Below, piece by piece: positions 58,157-64,000 of a stretch of DNA of 64,000 nucleotides (its first letter is position 1; each line of letters starts with the position of its first letter). The notes under the pieces are model-generated. The model was not told where the DNA came from. It did no database searches and was given only the letters and a program-made list of their open reading frames with translations. The stretch comes from Rathayibacter oskolensis (GTDB lineage: Bacteria > Actinomycetota > Actinomycetes > Actinomycetales > Microbacteriaceae): assembly GCF_900177245.1 (NCBI RefSeq), contig NZ_FXBM01000001.1, positions 1,426,001 through 1,490,000 on the forward strand, in the 5' to 3' direction. The position numbers and the translations under genes are program-made.

Positions 58157-59356
58157 CTACGAAGCGGTTTCCGTGCTCTCCGCGGGCGCTTGGGCTGCTT
58201 CCACAAACGCGGTCGCGATCGAGCCGGCGGTCGCGTCGATCTGCCAGGGCCGCGCGCCGCCGCGTTCGAGGTCGGCGGCGATCGACGCGGCGTCGAGCGG
58301 CTCGGGCGGGCTCCAGGCGAGACGGCGGAGGAGGTCGGGGGTCAGCAGGTTCTCGACCGGGAGGGAGAGCAGCTCGGCGATCTCGCCCACCACCGCTCGA
58401 CCCGCCTTGAGGCGCGCATCGGCGGCCGGGTTGCGGTCTCCCCAGGCGCGGGGAGGAGGGAGCGTGTCCGCGGCGGGACGGACCGCCGTCGGCAGATCCT
58501 CCGTGGTCATGCCGCGCTCGATCGCGGCCCACCAGCGCTCGACCTCGCCTCGGCTGGCGCGCCCGGTGAAGTCGCGACGCCCCGAGAGCTGGCTGACGCT
58601 CGTCGGGATGTTGCGCGAGACGGCGATGATCGAGGCGTCCGGGATCAGCCGCCCGGGAGCGATGTCGCGCTCGCGCGCGAAGGCGTCTCGGGCGAGCCAG
58701 AGCTCGCGGGCGACGGCGAGGGGCCGGAGCCCGCGCAGCGAGTGGACACCGGAGAGGCGGCGCCACGGGTCGGGGGGAGCGACCTTGGGCTGCCGGCGCA
58801 GCGTCGCCTCGAACTCCTCCCGCGCGATCCGCGTCTTGCGGGCCTCGACGAGCATCTCCTCCATGCGGTCGCGCAGATCGACCAGGAGCTCGACGTCCTT
58901 CGCCGCGTAGACGAGCCAGCTCTGCGGCAGGGGACGGGTGGACCAGTCGGCGGCCGAGTGCTCCTTGGCCAGGTGGATGCCCAGGAGGTCCTCCACGACG
59001 GCGCCGAGACCGACCTTGGGCAGACCGAGCAGACGGGCCGCGAGCTCCGTGTCGAAGATCCGGGAGGGGTCGAGACCGACCTCGCGCAGGCACGCCAGAT
59101 CCTGGCTGGCCGCGTGCAGCACCCACTCCTCGTCGCCGATGACGTCCTGCAGGGCGTCCATCCTCCCGATCGCCGGGGGGTCGAAGAGGAACGCTCCCGA
59201 CCCCCGCCGGTACATCTGGATGAGATAGGCGCGCTGCGAGTAGGTGAAGCCGGACGCCCGCTCGGCGTCCACGGCCACCGGGCCGTGACCCGCCGCGAGG
59301 GCGTCGACAGCGGCGTGGAACTCGGAGGGGGTGGAGAGGACGCGGTAATCAGTCAC
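58157..59356 (-). CDS. rnd: Ribonuclease D (HRDC domain protein)
   Basis: 3'-5' exoribonuclease for tRNA and stable RNA trimming. The 399-residue product has the DEDD motifs (VAVDAERASGFTYSQ; HAASQDLACLREVGLD; YAAKDVELLVDLRDRM) in the first 190 residues and an HRDC domain (LRGLRPLAVARELWLARDAFARERD). Its GTG start lies inside the last codons of the DUF3000 gene (8-nt overlap), so the two are co-translated. Confidence 0.93.
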   Translation of the reverse strand: MTDYRVLSTPSEFHAAVDALAAGHGPVAVDAERASGFTYSQRAYLIQMYRRGSGAFLFDPPAIGRMDALQDVIGDEEWVLHAASQDLACLREVGLDPSRIFDTELAARLLGLPKVGLGAVVEDLLGIHLAKEHSAADWSTRPLPQSWLVYAAKDVELLVDLRDRMEEMLVEARKTRIAREEFEATLRRQPKVAPPDPWRRLSGVHSLRGLRPLAVARELWLARDAFARERDIAPGRLIPDASIIAVSRNIPTSVSQLSGRRDFTGRASRGEVERWWAAIERGMTTEDLPTAVRPAADTLPPPRAWGDRNPAADARLKAGRAVVGEIAELLSLPVENLLTPDLLRRLAWSPPEPLDAASIAADLERGGARPWQIDATAGSIATAFVEAAQAPAESTETAS

Positions 59357-59948
59357 GGTTGTTCCGTCGGAAGGCGAGTGAGGTCACGCCGTCGCCCGAC
59401 ACGGGCGGGAGGCCCGCCAGCATGCACAACAGCTCTCCCCAGCCTTCCACGTGTGCGGCGAGCTGCGCATCCTCGGGACTCCACGAGGCACGGATCTCGA
59501 TCTGCGCGCCGTCGCCCTGCGCCGCGAGCTCGCCGAACCCCGTGGAGAGGACCTTGGTCGCTGTACCGGACGCCGCCGCGTAGGCGGCCCCGCGGACCTC
59601 GAGGGCGTCGATCAGCCACGACCAGGCGACCTCGGCGAGGAACGGGTCGGTGCCGATCTCGATCTCGAGGGGAGCCTGGGCGAAGCAGACGACGCGGAAC
59701 GGTCCGCCCCACTGCTCGGGCTCCTCCGGGTCGTAGAGGAGGATGAACCGGCCGGTGCCCAGCTCGGAGTCGCGGCCGTGCGCCCGCGGTGACACGTCGC
59801 CCGAGAGCGCGAGGGCCCAGGGCGCGAGCCCGGTCGGCGAGGCGATCTCGGAGACCGTCAGTTCGGATCGCGTCGAGACCGCGCGGATCGACTCCGTCGC
59901 GGCCCGGAACGCCTCCGGGAGCTGAGACGGTGCTGAGAAATCGGACAC
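59349..59948 (-). CDS. DUF3000 domain-containing protein
   Basis: A 199-residue cytoplasmic protein matching DUF3000 (SELTVSEIASPTGLAPWALALSGDV, GRFILLYDPEEPEQWGGPFRVVCFAQAPLE, DPFLAEVAWSWL). It always precedes rnd in actinobacteria; function unknown. GTG at 59948 is chosen because TAGTCT (59955-59960 on the plus strand, read backwards) is exactly 6 nt upstream. That -10 overlaps the -10 of the divergent hydrolase gene. Confidence 0.9.
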   Translation of the reverse strand: MSDFSAPSQLPEAFRAATESIRAVSTRSELTVSEIASPTGLAPWALALSGDVSPRAHGRDSELGTGRFILLYDPEEPEQWGGPFRVVCFAQAPLEIEIGTDPFLAEVAWSWLIDALEVRGAAYAAASGTATKVLSTGFGELAAQGDGAQIEIRASWSPEDAQLAAHVEGWGELLCMLAGLPPVSGDGVTSLAFRRNNRD

Positions 59949-59954
59949 GTCCGC

Positions 59955-59964
59955 AGACTAGAGT
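59955..59964. promoter_or_regulatory. Overlapping divergent -10 boxes
   Basis: The 10 bases AGACTAGAGT contain TAGTCT for the minus strand (59955-59960) and TAGAGT for the plus strand (59959-59964), sharing two bases. Each lies 6 nt before its start codon (GTG 59948 and ATG 59971). Two polymerases cannot occupy both, so DUF3000-rnd and the hydrolase gene should compete for initiation. Confidence 0.6.
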
Positions 59965-59970
59965 TCCCGC

Positions 59971-61194
59971 ATGCCCGAAGCCCGCAGGCACGCCGCGGAA
60001 GGCGGGCGTCGAGCCGGCCTCCTCCTCGTCGGCATCCTCTCGATCCCCGCCCTGGTGCTCGCCGGAGCGGTCGGCGCCTCGGCGCTGGTCACGGCGTTCG
60101 TGCGGGGCGTGGTGATCCCGCCCTCGCGCCGCTCGCAGGACTCCCGTGTCCTCGCGGTGCGCCAGGAGGCGGGGGAGATCGTCCTCGCGGCCGACGCCGA
60201 CTCCTCGGTGCGCGGCTCCTTCAGCCTGTGGTTCGACGGCGGCCGCGGGCACGCGCGGGTCGGTCGGCTGCTGGCCACCGGGCCCGGACGCGTCGTGCGC
60301 GAGCTCGGACCTGTCGACCGCGGCCGGCTCCGCGCGGGCGTGCGGGCGAGGATCAACGGCTGGCTGTTCCTCAGCCCGCGCGAAAGGGGCCTCCCCTTCT
60401 CGGCGGAGGAGGTGCCCACCCAGTTCGGAGCGGCCCCGGCCTGGCTCTTCCCGGCGCAGGACCCCGACGCCGACGTCTGGGCCGTGCACGTGCACGGCCG
60501 CGGCACGACGAGGGAGGAGACGCTGCGCGGCATCGACGCCTTCCACCGCTCCGGTCTGACCTCGCTGGTGGTCTCGTACCGGAACGACGGCGATGCGCCG
60601 GCGAGCCCCGACCGCCGCTACGGCCTCGGCGACACCGAGTGGCGCGACGTCGACGCCGCGATCCGGTTCGCCGAGCGGCGCGGCGCGCGGTCCGTCGTCC
60701 TGGTCGGCTGGTCCATGGGCGGTGCGATCGCGCTGCAGACCGTCCTCCGATCCTCCCGACGCGGCGTCGTCTCCGGGCTCGTGCTCGACTCGCCCGTGAT
60801 CGACTGGTTCGAGACCCTGCGCGGACAGGCGCGACTGCGGCGCATCCCGCCGGTCGTCGCGGCCCTCGCGATGACCGTGATGCAGCGCCCGTGGTCGACC
60901 GCCCTCACCGGCCAGAGCACGCCGATCCCGCTGGCCGGGCTCGATCTCGTCGCCCGCGCTGCAGAGCTCGAGACGCCGATTTTGCTGATGCACAGCGTCG
61001 ACGACGACTTCGTGCCCAGCGGCCCCTCGGAGGCGCTGGCCGCCGCCCGGCCGGACCTGGTCGAGCTCGTGCTCTTCCGCGGCGCCCGGCACACCCGGCT
61101 GTGGAACGACGACCGCCTGCTGTGGGAGTCGTCGGTCGAGCTCTGGCTCGCCCGGCGGGGCCTCAGCCGTTCCGGCTCCAGCGCGCATAGGTGA
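59971..61194 (+). CDS. Membrane-anchored alpha/beta hydrolase
   Basis: A 407-residue protein with an N-terminal membrane helix (about 14-40) and an alpha/beta hydrolase domain from about 170. The catalytic set is visible: nucleophile Ser in LVGWSMGGAIALQ, acid in HSVDDDFVPSG, and base in GARHTRLWN. HVHGRGTTREETLRG before it is a typical oxyanion-side motif. Substrate unknown (peptidase- or esterase-like). Leaderless start with TAGAGT 6 nt upstream. The last 32 nt overlap the 3' end of the convergent reductase gene. Confidence 0.87.
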   Translation: MPEARRHAAEGGRRAGLLLVGILSIPALVLAGAVGASALVTAFVRGVVIPPSRRSQDSRVLAVRQEAGEIVLAADADSSVRGSFSLWFDGGRGHARVGRLLATGPGRVVRELGPVDRGRLRAGVRARINGWLFLSPRERGLPFSAEEVPTQFGAAPAWLFPAQDPDADVWAVHVHGRGTTREETLRGIDAFHRSGLTSLVVSYRNDGDAPASPDRRYGLGDTEWRDVDAAIRFAERRGARSVVLVGWSMGGAIALQTVLRSSRRGVVSGLVLDSPVIDWFETLRGQARLRRIPPVVAALAMTVMQRPWSTALTGQSTPIPLAGLDLVARAAELETPILLMHSVDDDFVPSGPSEALAAARPDLVELVLFRGARHTRLWNDDRLLWESSVELWLARRGLSRSGSSAHR

Positions 61195-61867
61195 ATCCGG
61201 AGTCGTCGACCGCGAGCGAGGTCAGGGAGTAGCGGTCGTCGACCGCCCTGTCGGCCAGGGCGACCGGGAGCCCGGGGAGGACGACGCGCGGAGCCGTCGT
61301 CAGGCAGATCTCGTCGACCCGGCCGGAGGCGAGGAACTGGCCCGAGAGCGTCGCACCGCCCTCGCAGACGACCCGCTCGAGACCGAGCCCGGCGAGCGCA
61401 TCGAGGATCGCGTCGACGCTCAGGCGATCGCCGTCGGCCGCGACGCGGACGATCTCGACACCGCGGGGGAGCGAGTGGCCCTCCCGCCACGACTCCGGCA
61501 CCAGGAGCAGCACTCGGGCGCCCTCCTGCAGCTCCAGCCGATGACCGGCGAGGTCGCCCGAGGCCGAGACGACCGCCAGCGGCACCCGCTTCGGAACCCG
61601 GTAGCCCTCGGCGCGGACACTCGCCGCTCCCACGACCACGACATCGGCCTGGGCCCGGATGACGCCGAGGATCGTGCGGTCGACCCGATTGGTGAGGGTC
61701 TCGCTCGTGCCGTCGGAGCCGATGCTCGAGCCGTTCACGCTCGCGATCATGTTGAGTCGCACCCGCACCGCGACATCGGGACGGTAGGCGTCCTCGATGA
61801 CCGACCGCGCCCCGTCGTCGCCGAGGCGCACGCGATCGCCGACGGGGAGCAGGGGCTGGAGGATCAC
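61163..61867 (-). CDS. Pyrimidine reductase family protein (RibD C-terminal domain)
   Basis: A 234-residue stand-alone RibD_C/DHFR-like reductase with NMIASVNGSSIGSDGTSETL, ADVVVVGAASVRAEGY and ERVVCEGGATLSGQFLASGRVDEICLT. Such proteins reduce the ribosyl side chain in riboflavin synthesis or have unknown roles; without neighbouring rib genes the substrate stays open. GTG start at 61867 overlaps the sufE stop by 3 nt (GTGA). It is the last gene of sseA-sufE-reductase and overlaps the hydrolase gene on the other strand. Confidence 0.85.
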   Translation of the reverse strand: MILQPLLPVGDRVRLGDDGARSVIEDAYRPDVAVRVRLNMIASVNGSSIGSDGTSETLTNRVDRTILGVIRAQADVVVVGAASVRAEGYRVPKRVPLAVVSASGDLAGHRLELQEGARVLLLVPESWREGHSLPRGVEIVRVAADGDRLSVDAILDALAGLGLERVVCEGGATLSGQFLASGRVDEICLTTAPRVVLPGLPVALADRAVDDRYSLTSLAVDDSGFTYARWSRNG

Positions 61868-62301
61868 GCGGCCAGGTGCGCGCGGATCTGCCGCTTGGTG
61901 CGGCCGAGCAGCGCGCTCATCCCGCGCAGGCGCAGCGGCGAGACGGCCTCGGAGAGTCCGATCGTCTGGGGGAAGTCGTCCGGCACGGCGAGGACCTGCT
62001 CGGCGGTCAGCCCGTCGAGCCCCTGCGCCAGGATCGAGGCGAACCCGCGGGTGGTCGGCGCCTCCCGGGGAGCGGTCGCGTGCAGGTGCACCAGGTCGCC
62101 GTCGAAGTCGACGACGATGAACACCGGTGCCTGGCACTCCTCGACCCGCTCGAACAGATCGGGGTGGTCGCGGTAGCGCTCGGGCAGCTCGGGCAGCTCG
62201 TTCGAGAACTCGAGCAGCAGCTGCAGCCGCTCGGGCTTGTCGAGAGCCAGGAACTCGTCACGGATGTCGCGGAGCGCGGAGGGGAGTTCGGCGGAAGTCA
62301 T
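61864..62301 (-). CDS. sufE: SufE family protein
   Basis: Sulfur acceptor for cysteine desulfurases in Fe-S assembly. The 145-residue product has the acceptor cysteine in RVEECQAPVFIVV and the later RGFASILAQGLDGLTAEQVLAVPDDF segment of SufE. ATG 62301 is preferred over 62310 because AGAGG lies 9 nt before it. The pairing with a rhodanese, not with sufS, is usual in actinobacteria and suggests transfer of sulfane sulfur from SseA. Confidence 0.92.
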   Translation of the reverse strand: MTSAELPSALRDIRDEFLALDKPERLQLLLEFSNELPELPERYRDHPDLFERVEECQAPVFIVVDFDGDLVHLHATAPREAPTTRGFASILAQGLDGLTAEQVLAVPDDFPQTIGLSEAVSPLRLRGMSALLGRTKRQIRAHLAA

Positions 62302-62366
62302 CACGGTCATCCTCTCAGAGGAGAGGACCCCGGACGCTGGGCGCCCGAGGTCCTCCGGCCTCGTCC

Positions 62367-63269
62367 TCACCGGGGCGCGGGTGCCTCGCCGGGCTCGGCG
62401 CCGGTGGCGATCGGGACGCGCACCGCGCTGCCCCACTCGGTCCACGAGCCGTCGTAGTTGCGCACGCCCTCGAAGCCGAGCAGGTGGGTCAGGACGAACC
62501 AGGTGTGCGAGGAGCGCTCTCCGATCCGGCAGTAGGCGATGACCGAGTCGCCCTCCTCGAGCCCCGCGCCGTCGCGGTAGATGCCGTTCAGCTCGTCGAG
62601 CGGGCGGAAGGTGCCGTCCTCGGCGGCCGCCTTGCCCCACGGCACGTTCTGCGCGCTGGGGATGTGGCCGGCGCGGAGGGCGCCCTCCTCCGGGTAGGCG
62701 GGCGCCGTCGTGCGCGCGCCCGAGAACTCCTCGGGGGAGCGCACGTCGATGAGGGGGCTGCCGAAGTGGGCGAGCACGTCCTCCTTGAACGCGCGGATGT
62801 CTCCGTCGCGCCGCTCGACGACCGGGTACTCGACCGGCTCCGGGCTCGAGGCGTCGGTGGTGATCGGACGACCGTCGGCGATCCACTTGTCGCGGCCTCC
62901 GTCGAGGAGGCGGACGTCCTCGTGGCCGAAGAGCGTGAACACCCAGAGGGCGTAGGCGGCCCACCAGTTGTTCTTGTCGCCGTAGATGACGACGGTGGTG
63001 TCGCGGGCGATGCCCTTGCCGCCGAGCAGCGCGGCGAAGGCCTCGCCGCCGATGTAGTCGCGCTCGACAGGGTCGTTGAGATCGGTGTGCCAGTCGATCT
63101 TCACGGAGCCGGGGATGTGGCCGGTCTCGTAGAGCAGGACGTCCTCGTCGGACTCGACGACGACGAGACCGGGCGTGCCGAGTCGTTGTTCGAGCCACTC
63201 ACCGCTGACGAGTCGTTCGGGGTGCGCGTAAGCGGCGAACTTCGGCGACGGATCGAGTTCAACGGACAA
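62367..63269 (-). CDS. sseA: Thiosulfate/3-mercaptopyruvate sulfurtransferase (rhodanese)
   Basis: Transfers sulfane sulfur to thiol acceptors or cyanide. The 300-residue protein has two rhodanese domains: the inactive N-terminal one ([39 protein letters not shown]) and the active C-terminal one with Cys in [18 protein letters not shown] start at 63269, supported by GGAGG 6 nt upstream. sufE follows after 65 nt. Confidence 0.94.
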   Translation of the reverse strand: MSVELDPSPKFAAYAHPERLVSGEWLEQRLGTPGLVVVESDEDVLLYETGHIPGSVKIDWHTDLNDPVERDYIGGEAFAALLGGKGIARDTTVVIYGDKNNWWAAYALWVFTLFGHEDVRLLDGGRDKWIADGRPITTDASSPEPVEYPVVERRDGDIRAFKEDVLAHFGSPLIDVRSPEEFSGARTTAPAYPEEGALRAGHIPSAQNVPWGKAAAEDGTFRPLDELNGIYRDGAGLEEGDSVIAYCRIGERSSHTWFVLTHLLGFEGVRNYDGSWTEWGSAVRVPIATGAEPGEAPAPR

Positions 63270-63313
63270 GGAGGACCTCCAGGGTGGTGCGCGGAGCGCA
63301 GGCGTGATTCCTT

Positions 63314-63338
63314 GGGCGGGCTACGCTGGAGCCCGCCC
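63314..63338. repeat. Hairpin in the sseA-zapE divergent spacer
   Basis: Perfect 9-bp arms GGGCGGGCT (63314-63322) and AGCCCGCCC (63330-63338) with a 7-nt loop, standing between two genes that diverge, so not a simple terminator of either. It may be an operator, a leader structure or the end of a short RNA. TACGCT (63322-63327) inside it could be a -10. Confidence 0.4.
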
Positions 63339-63445
63339 TTCAGCGACAGTACGCGCCCGCGAGCGCGGGTGCACGGAAGGCGGCGTAAGAGTTCGACACA
63401 CTGTCAGACCCCCGTGGCCGGCCCTCTCCGGACGCATGATGCGAG

Positions 63446-64000
63446 GTGCGCGTGACCCCCGACGACGTCCGATCCACGAGCAGTCTCACGACGCGCTCGC
63501 CGCAGATCAGCGGTCATGAGATCGCATCGACGCTCGTCCCGCCGCGGCAGTTCGAGGGGGCGACCTTCGAGAGCTACCGCCCCGACCCGGAGTACCCCTC
63601 GCAGGCCGAGGCGGTGGAGGCGCTGCGCGCCTTCGCTGCGGGAGGCGGCTCGCGGGGCGGGGGCGGCGGCTTCTTCGGGTTCGGCCGCAAGAAGGCTCCG
63701 GAGGTGAAGCCGGGCGTCTACCTCGACGGCGGCTTCGGAGTGGGCAAGACCCACCTGCTCGCGGCGATCTGGCACGCGGTGCCCGGCCGCACCTACTTCG
63801 GCACCTTCATCGAGTACACCGCCCTCGTGGGCGCGCTCGGCTACGCGGCGACCGTCTCGCTCCTCAAGGGCTCCGCGCTGCTGTGCATCGACGAGTTCGA
63901 GCTCGACGACCCGGGCGACACCATGCTGATGACCCGGCTGCTCGGCGAGCTGGTCGCCTCCGGGACGCGCATCGCCGCGACGTCGAACACGCCCCCGAAT
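63446..64000 (+). CDS. zapE: Cell division protein ZapE (AFG1-like ATPase), N-terminal part
   Basis: The gene runs off the right edge; 185 codons are visible. It has PRQFEGATFESYRPDPEYPSQAEA, then Walker A in GVYLDGGFGVGKTHLLAAIW, FIEYTALVGALGY and Walker B LLCIDEFELDDPGDTMLM, all typical of the AFG1/ZapE ATPase family. An unusual Gly-rich stretch (AGGGSRGGGGGFFGFGRKK) precedes the P-loop. GTG 63446 is taken as start; GTG 63452 is equally possible. CATGAT (63435-63440) may be the -10. Confidence 0.92.
   Translation, partial: MRVTPDDVRSTSSLTTRSPQISGHEIASTLVPPRQFEGATFESYRPDPEYPSQAEAVEALRAFAAGGGSRGGGGGFFGFGRKKAPEVKPGVYLDGGFGVGKTHLLAAIWHAVPGRTYFGTFIEYTALVGALGYAATVSLLKGSALLCIDEFELDDPGDTMLMTRLLGELVASGTRIAATSNTPPN

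Overview
This window is a stretch of high-GC actinobacterial chromosome. Gene content and order (folC-DUF4233-ndk, rne, rplU-rpmA-obgE-proA-nadD-rsfS, glnA2-glnE next to glnA1, a second type II topoisomerase split as convergent parE and parC, sepH, DUF4193/DUF3093/DUF3710/DUF3159/DUF3000 proteins) point to the family Microbacteriaceae (Rathayibacter, Curtobacterium or Clavibacter type); the genus cannot be fixed from the sequence alone. It is a core-genome region: no IS element, phage gene, CRISPR array or restriction system was seen. Besides the primary sigma factor there is no obvious transcription regulator gene.

Layout. 1-1.2 kb: end of folC, a membrane protein and ndk. 1.2-1.9 kb: repeat-filled spacer. 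1.9-5.8 kb: VKOR (minus), RNase E/G (plus), DUF4031 (minus). 6.2-12.4 kb: ribosomal protein and Obg cluster, proA, nadD, an unknown membrane-anchored protein and rsfS, then tRNA-Ala(GGC). 12.7-15.5 kb: acetolactate decarboxylase, Nif3-like protein, a coiled-coil protein with a decayed zinc ribbon, RNase P RNA. 15.5-16.5 kb: a 1-kb hot spot of intergenic repeats. 16.5-25.2 kb: polyphosphate glucokinase, panB, glnA2-glnE, two mini-ORFs and glnA1 behind a GlnR-type operator. 25.3-33.5 kb: RDD and DUF4191 proteins, a pseudokinase-like membrane protein, sucB, lpdA, pepA, PAC2 protein. 33.5-38.4 kb: MFS carrier, rpoD, and a MurT/GatD-like pair. 38.5-45 kb: parE and parC, phosphodiesterase-like protein. 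45-49.1 kb: sepH, DUF4193, DUF3093, dut-DUF3710-DUF3159. 49.3-54.2 kb: acnA and dxs, followed by a broken reductase gene. 54.7-59.9 kb (minus): DUF3000-rnd-fadA-fadJ. 60-64 kb: alpha/beta hydrolase, sseA-sufE-reductase (minus), and the start of zapE.

Most notable. (1) The MurT/GatD pair beside rpoD has lost the GatD catalytic cysteine (Gly93 stands there), the adjacent conserved Gln, and every cysteine of the MurT zinc ribbon, while the ATP site and the GatD histidine remain. Microbacteriaceae commonly cross-link peptidoglycan through the D-Glu alpha-carboxyl, exactly the group MurT activates, so the pair may have been repurposed to attach the bridge amino acid instead of ammonia. (2) About nineteen genes have a -10-like hexamer exactly 6-7 nt before their start codon, indicating widespread leaderless mRNAs. 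(3) Several intergenic repeat families occur, one of about 115 bp whose hairpin stem is kept by compensatory changes. (4) A textbook-spaced GlnR box lies upstream of glnA1.
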